A stretch of 64,000 nucleotides of DNA from Scolanthus callimorphus. Taxonomy: Eukaryota > Cnidaria > Anthozoa > Actiniaria > Edwardsiidae. The DNA lies in the NCBI GenBank assembly GCA_033964015.1, contig CM066916.1, positions 13,618,501 through 13,682,500 on the forward strand, read 5' to 3'. Numbering within the stretch: position 1 is the first letter of the stretch; each line of letters opens with the position of its first letter. Under the pieces are notes generated by a model, which saw nothing but the letters and a program-made list of their open reading frames with translations, made no database searches and was not told the DNA's origin. Shown here piece by piece: positions 11,801 through 22,400 of this stretch. Made by a program: the position numbers and the translations under genes.

Positions 11801-14800
11801 TGAAAACATCCAATGCGAGGTATTTTCTAAAGGCGAGATAAAACGGGCAACAAACTCGGTCAACTTGTCATCAACATTGTTGGGAAACAAGCTGAAGAGC
11901 GATGCTGCGCGTTTTATCACCTGACCAAACAACTTGTCTCGCAACAAATCGGCACGTTGCAAGTTTGGAAAATACCGACGCCAGATTGGTCACTTTCACC
12001 AAGCTATGACGTAATCCGATACAAACAGACTTGTCAGGTCGCAAGGGGAGGTAAAACTAGCAACAGAAATTGCTCAACTTGTCGTGCAATTTTGCTGCAA
12101 AACGAGTTGAAGAGCGATGCTGCGCGTTTTACCACCTGACAAAACAACTTATCGCCTGACCAAACAACCAAATTTTCTCCGCGGTGGCCTAAAACGAGCA
12201 ACAATGAGAAGTTTTTGTTGCAAAAAGGAGCCCCTCATTAAGGCCAAATTCTTTTTTTCACGATGTGCATTTTCAAAGCGTCGCTTTGAATTTTGGGATT
12301 ATTTTTCTGCTCCCAGTCACCTCCGAGGAATTCAGTTTCTTGCCCATTTTTGTCCATGGGAAAGCCGAACACTTCCCATTCTTGTGTCTTGGGAAATTCA
12401 GCTTTTCCCATGAATTGGTTTCTGCAGAAATTCCCCGTGTGACTGATTTGTCAGTCTGGTGATCAAGGAAACAACACTCAAAGGTAGATTCATGGCAGCC
12501 CACAGAGCTGCTAAAAATGTTTCAGAAAAATATACCTCAGCCACATAAGAATATTATCACTGTTACGAAATGCCAATGGGCGTTTTTGTGCTTGTTTGGC
12601 GACTAACACGTGCTCTCGTGACACCAGGAGACCATCAGTAGGAGTGGACACCATAGCTTTGTGATTGAGACATCCCTCTCACACAACTAGTTTTTTTTAG
12701 ATCAAGTTTCTATTTTTCTCATAGCATAAAACCACAGATTAATTACGAAATATGACTTCGGAATATCACAGTTGCCTCGGTGATGCAGATAAGATAATGT
12801 GTCGCTTTACAAACACAATCTACTTGTAGTGAAAAGGTTACGCAAAGTCAACAAAGTGGTTGCCTGCTTTCCCTTAGCCTGCTCTCCAGTGTTTTTTTTT
12901 TTTTCGGATATTTGATATATTTTTAGGCGCGCGGGATTCCTGTGCCGCGGAAAGGAGAGCGCCAATGAAAAAAACCCACCGGATAGCCGGCTCGCAGGCC
13001 CTTTTAACCCTGTCTGCTTTCCTCGCCAGATAACCGCTCTTGGTGGTTTCATCTTGTTTTTGGGGTTCCTTGCGTTCAATGGTGGCTCGCAAGGATCTAT
13101 GTCAAACCCTGGGGATGTCGACGCCGTCTCCCTTGCAATTGTCAATACAGTTATAGCAGGTATAATACCGGGGTGGGGGGGCTCCCCAATTTTTGGGGCG
13201 GTGGTCTCATCTAGAATTTTCGATTTTACCCCTAAAAGATACCAAAGAATGGCATTGCTTAGTATATTTTGTCCTCTAAAAGATATTTTCCCTCGTAATT
13301 TTATGTCGTGTTTTTTACGAGGGATTCAGACTACCAACAAGTGTGATTTGTTTCAGTGGTTTGCTAGAACGGACATCTAAAAGGTTCTTATCTGGAAAAA
13401 TTGCAAGTTTTCGAATTTTACCCCCTAATGTACGACCAGCACCCCCGCCCCAATAATAGGGGAGTCCCCCAGGGGGTGGTATAATGTAACCCGAGACTCG
13501 GTATGACGAAACTTCAATTAGCTGAGGTACATATGCCACTCATGAACCGTCACTGTTCTGAATTTAAAGCTTATTTTAGTTATAAGCCGATTTTCACGTC
13601 GTCTAGGGCAATCGTTAATTAGGCAACACTTTCTTATCAGTTCATGACAAAAGCACAGGATGACCGTGATATTTTTCACTCTTCAGGTGTGTCCTCTGCC
13701 CTGACCGCCATGATCGTCAAGAGACTGGGGATAGCCACGGACAAGTACTGGAATCTCCTGGTCACAATTAACGGCGGACTTACTGGCATGGTAAGACCGA
13801 ATATCTGTCTCAGAATATCTGCGCTCTTTATTCCCATATGGAAAACGTTTTATTCACTGTTTATCGATTAAAACGGCAACACTTTCTTTTCAGGTTGCCA
13901 TTTGCGCCAGCTTTAACATCGTGCATCCGTACGGAGCGTGTTGTATCGGCGCCCTGGCCGGGTTCACTTACATCCCTTGGAGCGCACTTATTCTCAAGGC
14001 CCGTATAGATGATCCCATTGACGCTGTGGCAGGTGATATTCATGAACTCTTTTTCCCTTCTAAAATCGGGCACTTGGCTCTTCATCCTTTGGACACCTTT
14101 TGGCCAAATGATAGAGCTTTTGTTTGAATTGCGGAAATATTTACAGTGAGCGGGATTGGATCGTTTCCTGTTACCTGGCAGGCTGGTTGCTTAATTTATC
14201 TACAAGAAGTACGTCAAGGATTGAGAAATAATTTTGAAATTTATGTGGACGTTTTGACATCGTAGTGAGGCCGTCAGCGATTGAGATTTTTGGGCACCAT
14301 TTTGCTTCCCACCTGGTCAAATTATATTGAATGGAGAGCGAGAGAGAGAGAGAGAGAAAACAGTAAGGGCTCAAAATTCTCGCAGATATCAGAAGAAGTG
14401 GCACTAAATATTATTTTAGAATTATTCTATATTTAAGCAATAAAAGAACTTTCTACGTGCTCTGGTTTCTTCGAACACGAGGGGGATGTTGGGAGAACTG
14501 ATCAAAACTTGAAAGCTACGAGCCGAAGGCGAGTGTCTTTCAAGTTTTATGAGTTCGACCAACATTCCCCTCGCGTTCGAAGAAACCAGAGAACACGTGG
14601 AAAGTACTTTTATTGCTTTTAGAAAATAACGTACACACGCGCGAAATCGTTGCGTGACAATCGTGTTTCTCAGGTCTCTTACAAACACGCCTTTTAACAA
14701 ATCAGAATGCACACATTCACTATATAAAATAGGTGTTATTTTCTAATTGTGATTTAAATTTACGCACAAATCAATAGTCTGTGATTAATGTATCCTTGTG

Positions 14801-15511
14801 GGAACAGATTAGTCACTATTTCATTGTTTGTAGTACACATGGATGGTGGTCTTTGGGGGACTGTTTAATAAGGAGACTGGCGTCCTCTATAACTGGGATA
14901 CAAAGTCCTTCCGTCTGTGGGGCTGGAACATGGTGGGCTTGGCAGCCATCATCGTTTGGTCTGCAGTTCTTTCCCTTCTCATGTTTGGAATCATGAAACT
15001 CACTAAACAGCTCCGAGTCAACAAAGAAATTGATGTTAAAGGTAATTGAGCCAATGATCTCGTTTTTGAACGTCTGCTTTTGAAATGCATAATCGCCACG
15101 AAAGCGTGTCTCCCATCCTTCTTTGCTAGTAAGAAAACTCGATTCCTCCATCTATTGTTCTATTGTGCAATGGGAGGAATTGAACGAAAAATAGATAGAG
15201 CGGTTTTCACATGACTGTAGTGAAGCCAATCCCGAAGCGAATAAAACCTATAGGAGTAACTACAAAGTAACTGCGAATTACTCAAACAGTCATCTGAAAT
15301 CCGCTCTATCCTAAATCATGACTCATACTGCTAGGGCACGCCATCACACATCCCCTCAAATGTTTATTCTAAAATGACGAATATTTCCACTTTCCTAGGT
15401 CTTGACTTACGAAAGCACGGCCAGCCAGCATATCCAGTTATGACCAGTTATGGTGACGGCTGGTCAGGAAACGAGCCTGGATCGCCTACAGGCGAGGGCG
15501 GCGGTTTCTGA
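8840..15511 (+). CDS. Ammonium transporter (AMT family), 5' incomplete and frame-disrupted
   Basis: Membrane channel for ammonium/ammonia. Nine exons with GT-AG borders: 8,840-8,929; 9,886-10,118; 10,843-10,950; 11,404-11,537; 13,030-13,159; 13,687-13,790; 13,894-14,032; 14,834-15,041; 15,399-15,511 (stop TGA). The reading begins inside TM1 (LQTGFAFLEAGSV). The family signature DFAGSGVVH in exon 4 keeps the Asp and the first pore histidine. VHMDGGLWG in exon 8 keeps the second. ALGGFILFLGFLAFNGGSQ and VNTVIAG lie in exon 5. The exon encoding the N-terminus is not recognised. Exons 2, 3, 4 and 8 each hold a frame-breaking indel (near 10,034, 10,864, 11,474 and 14,861), while the flanking splice phases fit only if these are corrected. 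It is either a decaying gene or affected by consensus errors. Introns hold MITEs. The family call is secure; functionality is uncertain. Confidence 0.92.
9198..9828. repeat. MITE in transporter intron 1
   Basis: Inverted ends AGGGAGCATTCATAATTTAT and ATAAATTATGAACGCTCCCT, each followed inward by CTAGAGGG/CCCTCTAG. The interior carries CCCCCCCTGATGAT- and CCCCCCCTAAATCAT-type words and a long C run at about 9,345-9,367. It ends 57 bp before exon 9,886. Confidence 0.8.
11546..11807. repeat. MITE in transporter intron 4
   Basis: Inverted ends GTTTTCACACTAGAAGACGA and TCGTCTCTAGTGTGTGAAAAC. The interior is filled with variants of TTTGTTCGTCT in both orientations. It begins only about 9 bp after the donor at 11,538. 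Confidence 0.75.
12325..12441. repeat. MITE family A, truncated copy
   Basis: Shares CCGAACACTTCCCAT, TGGGAAATTCAGCTTTTCCC and TTTCTGCAGAAATTCCC with the fuller family A copies at 28,134, 29,587, 36,336 and 53,063. The left arm is degraded. Confidence 0.6.
13161..13470. repeat. G/C-run-ended repeat, family D, copy 1
   Basis: Bounded by GGGGTGGGGGGGCTCCCC and GGGGGAGTCCCCC-type ends, with ACCCCTAAAAGATACC and CCCTCGTAA inside. It is related to 33,235-33,610 in the opposite orientation (CCTTTTAGGGG, GTCCGTTCTAGCAAA). It starts directly behind the donor of transporter exon 5. Confidence 0.65.
14437..14616. repeat. Foldback element in transporter intron 7
   Basis: Arms of about 60 bp: GCAATAAAAGAACTTTCTAC plus CTCTGGTTTCTTCGAACACG on the left, and CGTTCGAAGAAACCAGAG plus GTACTTTTATTGC on the right. 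The internal loop repeats CTTGAAAG/CTTTCAAG. Confidence 0.8.
15196..15308. repeat. MITE family B (TA-flanked), copy 1
   Basis: Ends TA-GAGCGG and CCGCTC-TA; the right arm contains AGTCATCTGAAATCCGCTC. It shares ends with 24,823-25,078 and 59,200-59,369. All three are bordered by TA, the target duplication expected of Tc1/mariner-type elements. Confidence 0.7.
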
Positions 15512-15554
15512 CTGAACACTCCTCGAATAGAACGTAAGGCCAAGGCCCCGCCCA

Positions 15555-15560
15555 AATAAA
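15555..15560 (+). promoter_or_regulatory. Poly(A) signal of the ammonium transporter
   Basis: AATAAA lies 44 bp after the transporter stop codon on the same strand, a normal distance for cleavage and polyadenylation. Confidence 0.5.
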
Positions 15561-16460
15561 AGAAGGACGACCAAGAGCGCATACCTATACCAATGGCGCA
15601 TGCGTAGCTGATATTAACAAAAACAGGCTGTCACTTCCTGTCCTTCCTGACCTTCCTGCTGTGAAAGTCGAGGAGGAAGATCAAGCGTCAACGCAGTTTT
15701 GATTTGCCAAAAATGAGTCTTAGTTAGTCTCTTAGTCTAATTAACTTTTGGCAAACTTGCTGGCTGGACTAGTAGAAATCGTCTAAGGAACAAAATTGAC
15801 CCCAATAGCCCTTTTCTGCTGAAGTGGTCATTATTTACACACATCAATATTATTGAATTTTCTCGTTCATTACAAGAAAAAACAGAAGGCATTGCTTCGC
15901 ATGAAGCCAGATTGGAAAAACAGTACCAGTTAACAATACCACAGGGCCCCCACTCGAGCGGAAAAAGTCTATCCCCCAGGAAATGAGAAGCAGTTTGTTG
16001 TCTTTTGTTGGTCAGGCATGATTTATTAATGTTTTATAATGGGACATATTTTTTATATGATCTCTCTAAAAGAAGTTTGCAAGAGCTTGTTGTTCCACGT
16101 AACAGTGGAATAAAAAATGGTAATGCATGCGATGGTAGATAAACACGTCTAGTATCGTCCGTCTACAGCGGATTTGAGATGACTTTCGAAAATAAAGCAG
16201 ATGTACTTTGTTTTTGCATTGCCTTCGCGTTCTGATTGGCTGCGCATCGTGACTTTGCTCTCCCAGCCAATCAGATTGCAAACAAACAAAAACAAATGAT
16301 TACTTCCGTTTAGTCTTGCAATAAAAATTGATATTGTTTCGTGGGACGAATATTATTTGCCAGGAAACATAAAACCCCAATATCTGAGGCTTAATGACCC
16401 TCTTGCCTTGTACTACGCTATTGAATGTCGTTTTGTTGTCATGGTTACCTATGCCTTCAC
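15561..16460. other. Intergenic region between convergent genes
   Basis: Separates the transporter 3' end (+) from the Ig/FN3 gene 3' end (-). No exon is recognised. A TTTATT at 16,022 is a possible minus-strand poly(A) signal for the Ig/FN3 gene. Beyond that gene's stop the alternative minus frame stays open for about 60 codons. Confidence 0.4.
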
Positions 16461-19400
16461 TCATCTTTGATTCTCTACTATTCCGGCCATCGCCAGTACA
16501 ATCATCACAACCCAGTAAAGTTCTTTGGCCTTTGCATCAGCTCGAGACTTAGCGTGTGCGCTAAATACCTCCTCTGCAAGACATAAAGGATGATTAACTT
16601 TTTAAACTTCAAACAACGCGTGTCAGAACCATGGTGTTATAAAACAAGCGTAGTCTTGCATTTCTACAGTTGTTTGCAGGGACGGAACCAGAAACTTTAC
16701 ATGTCAAGATAAATGTGTCGTTTTTTGTCAATGCTAACCCGTGCGTGACGTGGGAAAAAGGGTGCTGGATAGTGGAAATATAGCGACCAAAATTCCAAAT
16801 GTGCTTCAGCCGCCACCAATATCGATACGTCCATATTATTGACATGAACTCCTACCTGTGTATTTAACGGTGACCACTTTCGAGGGTGGTCCAAAACCCA
16901 TAGTGTTTTTGGCCGACACCGGAGGTCATATTTCAGATTCCTGTCTATACCGGTCAGCACAACTCGTTATCGTCTACCTCAGCATACTTCCCTTGCGTCC
17001 AGTTTGCCTGAAGCTCCTAACGATTACAATGAAGATGATGTTGCAGAGGTCAAGGAGGAGAGCGAATGGGGTGACTATGGAGATGAAGATGGTTATGATG
17101 ACGCAGAGGAGGGGGTGCAGAGGACAAGGAGGAGAGGGAAATGGATGGAGATGAAGATGAAGATGAAGATGGCAATGATGATGCAGAGAAGGAGGTGGAG
17201 AGGACAAGGAAGAGAGGGAAAGGGGTGGAGATGAAAATGGCAATCACGATGCAGAGGAGGAGGTGCAGAGGACAAGGAGGAGAAGGAAAGGGGCTTTGAT
17301 GAAGATACAGATGACAATGATGATGCAGAGGCGGAGGTGCAGAGGACAAGGAGGAGAGGGAAAGGGATGGCGATGAAGATGAAGATGGCAATGATGATGC
17401 AGAGGAGGAGGTGCAGAGGAAAAGGAGAAGAGGGAAAGGGATTAAGGTGGAGATGCAGATGGCAATGATGATGATGATGATGCAGAGGAGGAGGTGAAGA
17501 GGACAGGGACAGGGGTGGCGATAAAAATACAGATGCAGATGGCAATGATGATGATGATGATGATGATGCAGAGGAGGAGGTGCAGAGGACAAGGAGGAGA
17601 GGGAAAGAGGTGGCGATGAAGATACAGATAATAATAATAATAATAATGTTTGTTTATTGATCCTCTCATAGCTTATAGCTAAATTACAGGATTTCCGTGA
17701 ATATTATATATAGAATTCGAACAATAAATAGATAAATATACATAGATAATAGGGAGTAGGTAAATATAATTATCAAATGTGATCACTAGCTGAGCAGCTC
17801 AGGTAGCTTGCATACTTCTTGGTAGCAAAATCGCCGAACCTATTTGTCTTGCATACTTTAATGCGGCTGCACTGGTCTTTCCTTGGTCTTAATTGGTATG
17901 ACGACCTGTTTGCAGGGGCTTCAATACGGTCGAGTACTAAATTATAAACTGGGTTCTGTGGGGTCAGACCAGATATGAATTTAATGCAGGCTGTTGTTCT
18001 CCGCTCCCTAAGGGTAGCTAAATTGGCTCTGCCTAAGGCCTCGCTGTAACTCACGCCTGGGAAGATAATTGCAAGAGCACGCTTCTGAATTCTCTCCAAT
18101 CAATCGGAGAGGTACAGCGGTAAGTTGGCATAAACAACGCTAGCGTACTCGAGCGTCGAGCGGACAAGGGAACAGTAGACCATAACGATGTCTTCGACGG
18201 GAACACTACAGCGCTTTAGTTGCCTTATTGCGTAAAGTCGCCGATTGGCTTTTTTCACCATAGAGTCGCAGTGCACCTCCCATGTCAAGTCTTGTGTGAT
18301 AAAAACTCCGAGGAACTTAAACGACTTGACTTCCTCTAGAATGGAGCCACCGGTGGCAATTGGGGGGCACTGGTTAACTATTATAGTGCAAAAAGTCAAC
18401 CGCCAGCACTTTGCATTTTGCTGGATTTAGGCGCATGTTATTGCTAGACGCGAATGACTGGACCTGTGAGATGATAGACGGCAAAACTGACGGCGCGTTC
18501 CTAGGAATAATTTCTATAGCTGTAAGGTCATCTACAAACTTTGCGCGCGGGAGCCAACATTGTAGGAGGTCATTGACCATAACTGCAAATAATATGGGTC
18601 CTAACCGGGTTCCCTGTGGTATGCTTCCGTTTAAGTGGAGTGACGATGAAACTGAGGATCCTATGCTGACTACCTGCGTTCTACCCTCCAGAAAAGACGC
18701 TATCCACCTGAGCAGGCAAGGGTGGATGTCTAAGCTACTTAGCTTCCGTAACAGGATGTGGTGATCTATTAAGTCAAATCCTTTTCTAAAGTCAGCAAAG
18801 AACCATCTAACCCATACACCACCTCGATCTAGAGCTTCGAGTGTCAAGTGGAGAAGGTAGATGATGGCGTGTTGTGTCGATCTCCCGGCCACCGCAAACT
18901 GCCGCAGGTCAAGATGACTCACAATACCTGGGAGGGATCGGGAAAGAGTGAACCTTTCCATTGTCTTTGCGATGTGACAAGTGAGAGAGATCGGTCTGAT
19001 GCCAGTGTCGATGGCTCTTGGGTGATTCTGTTTAGGAAGGGGGCGTACTGTAGCTGACTTTAACATGCTCGGGAGATACCCTTCCTTCAGCGACGTGTTA
19101 TACAATTCAGCTACTACGGGAGACAGTTCGAAGGCAAACATTTTTAAGATAAGGGCTGGGACCCCATCTGGGCCAGACGCTTTGTTTGTGAGCATTCCGC
19201 GAAGAGCCCTATACGCCTCATGAGGAGACACCAGGAGATTGTCTGGGACATCAGTAACAACAATAGCTGCGACGTCGTCGGCGAGCAGAGGGCTAAAACT
19301 GGAGCAGAGGGTGTCGACATCATCAATCGCGGTGCCGTCAATCAGCTGTTTATACCATTCCTCTTGACTTGCTGACTGCCCAGAGAGGTTCTTGACTTCC

Positions 19401-22400
19401 CTCCACCACCTTCTCGAGTTGGTGTTCTTAAGCTTTTTCACTTTCGTCTCATAGAAGGAGCGCTTGCACGTGCGAATGGCGCTGATGACCTTGCTGCACC
19501 ACGCTTTGAATACATCAGAGCTGCTGCCGAACTTTGCAAGAATTCTCTGTCTTTTTGCAATCCAAGACTTGATCTTATTATTCATCCACGGTTTGTCGGA
19601 TGGGTGGGAACGAACAGTCCTGATAGGGCAAAACCTATCAAGTGCGCCAGCGATAGTACGGTGGAATATGTCGATCTTTTCTTGACAACAGCGGGCGCTG
19701 AATAGGTTTGACCAATCGTGGGTGGTTATCCATCGACCAAACTCCCTCAGTCTACTTGGCCGAGTGTCGCGCCTAATAGAGGACAGCTTGCGAGGCTTCG
19801 GGGTATTGCGTTGTAGCGGCGTTACCATGACAGTATAATGATCGCTTCTACCAATTTTTGGTAACTGGACTGGGTTTGATAAAAGGCGTGGTGTATTCGT
19901 CAAACACCAGTCTAGAGTGCCTGTATCTCGAGTCAGCACTTCCACAGTTTGCGTGAGACCGCACATACGTTTCACCCTGGCTGCCGAGAAATTGGCTGTT
20001 GTTGGGTTGAAATCACCGGAGATGTAAATCAGGCACTCGGGGTGCTTGGAGAGATACTGGTCAATAGTGCCTTGGATGTTATTATATAAAATCTCGTTGT
20101 CCTCACTGGTCGCGTCGGGAGGGTGGTATACAACACCTATCAGCACACAAGACGTAGAACGAGGCAGATGGGTTGGTCTAGCGAGCAGTCCCAGAGGGTC
20201 TCTGTAAGACAATCGTTCCCAAGTTCGGCTTCCGAAAGACGTTTACACCTGATGTCGCTCCGTACGTAGAGAGCAAGCCCCCCACCGCGGCGATTGGGAC
20301 GATCTTTACGAAACAGGATACACCCGTGCATAGAGACCGCCGAGTCAGGAGTGTCGTCCGAGAGCCAGGTCTCAGTTATGCTAATGACATCGGCTGCATT
20401 CTGTCTTAAGACACAGTCGAGTTCGTCAATTTTCGGGGCCAGGGAACGAACATTACACAGCAGAAGTGATGGAATGGAGGCCGGGATGGAGTGATGGCCT
20501 AAATGCACTGGTGGTGGGGGCGAATTAGGTGCAGCAGAGGCCGTAGATGGAGACAGAACAGGAGCTGTGGCATCTTGTGGGAACCCTGTGGAGCTATCCA
20601 CAGGGAGACCGCGAAGGTTGTTACGGAGCTTTCTTCCTCTTTTAGATCTAAATTGTTTCCTTATCCCCAAATCGTCAAGATACCGCCATAAATCAGCCGG
20701 CAGGGTCTGCTTGGGTTGATGTTTTCCAATAGACTTCAGGATAGAGCTGCTGTAGACAATTCTCGCCGGCTGTGGGATGTTATCGGAGAGATGACTTATT
20801 CCAAGATGGCGGTTTCAAACCATCGTCCACGAGGCAGCCAAATGTTGATAAGACGAGCAAAAAAGTATACCACGAGTCCAAGCTGACCCTTATACGTGTC
20901 TAGGGACCACATGTTCACACAGAAACTACAGGATCGACATTTACGAACGGTTTTTAGACGAGTCGAAAAACCATGGCAGCCTGAATCGGCGCCCGCGATA
21001 ATTCAGATGGCAATGATGATGATGATGATGATGCAGAGGAGGGGATGCAGAGGAAAAACGAGAAGAGGGACAGTGGTGGAGATGAAGATGGCAATGATGA
21101 TGCAGAGAAGGAGGTGCAGAGGACAATGAGAAGAGGGAAAGGGTCGAAGGTGGAGATGCAGATGGTAATGATGATGATGATGATGCAGAGGAGGAGGTGA
21201 AGAGGACAATGAGGAGAGGGAAAGGGGTGGCGATGAAGGTGAAGATGGCAATGATGATGCAGAGGAGGGGGTGCAGAGGACAAGGAGGAGAGGGAAAGGG
21301 GTGGCGATGATGATGATGATGATGATGATGCAGAGGAGGAGGTGCAGAGGACAAGGAGGAGAAAGAAAGAAGGGGGGTGATGAAGATACAGATGACAATG
21401 ATGATGCAGAGGCGGAGGTGCAGAGGACAAGGAGGAGAGGGAAAGGGATGGCGATGAAGATGAAGATGGCAATGATGATGAAGAGGAGGAGGTGCAGAGG
21501 AAAAGGAAAAGAGGGAAAGGGATTAAAGTGGAGATGCAGATGGCAATGATGATGGTGATGCAGAGGAAGAGGTGAAGAGGACAAGGAGGAGAGGGAGAGG
21601 GGTGGCGATACAGATGCAGATGGCAATGATGATGATGATGATGCAGAGGAGGAGGTGCAGAGGACAAGGAGGAGAGGGAAAGGGGTGGCGATGAAGATAC
21701 AGATGCAGATGGCAATGATGATGATGCAGAGGAGGGGGTGCAGAGGAAAACGAGAAGAGGGACAGTGGTGGAGATGAAGATGGCAATGATGATGCAGAGG
21801 AGGAGGTGCAGAGGACAATATGAAGAGGGAAAGGGATGAAGGTGGAGATGCAGATGGCAATGATGATGATGATGATGCAGAGGAGGAGGTGAAGAGGACA
21901 AGGAGGAGAGGGAAAGGGGTGGCGATGAAGGTGAAGATGGCAATGATGATGCAGAGGAGGGGGTGCAGAGGACAAGGAGGAGAGGAAAAGGGGTGGCGAT
22001 GAAGATGTAGATGGCAATGATGATGCAGAGGAGGAGGTGCAGAGGACAATGAGAAGAGGGAAAGCGATGAAGGTGGAGATGCAGATGGCAATGATGATGA
22101 TGATGATGATGATGATGCAGAGGACAAGGAGGAGAAAGAAAGAAGGGGGTGATGAAGATGAAGACGGCACTGATGATGGAGAGGAGGAGGTGAAGAGGAC
22201 AAGAAGAAGAGGGAAAGGGATGAAGGTGGAGATGACGATGGCAATGATGATGATGATGATGATGTAGGGAGGAGGTGCAGAGGACAAGGAGGAGAAAGAA
22301 GGAAGAGGGGTGATGAAGATGAATATGGCAATGATGATGCAGAGGAGGAGATGAAGAGGACAAGGATGAGACGAAAAGGGGGTCTCGATGAAGATTGGAT

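Noticed and set aside
12265..13145. Several overlapping frames of 60-110 codons
   Set aside because: They cross a MITE, a T-run and part of a transporter exon in wrong frames, with no splice or family support.
17004..17234. Acidic/basic repeat protein on the plus strand (DEDG...RRRGK)
   Set aside because: Same minisatellite read in the other direction; the frame rotates and the block abuts a minus-strand exon.
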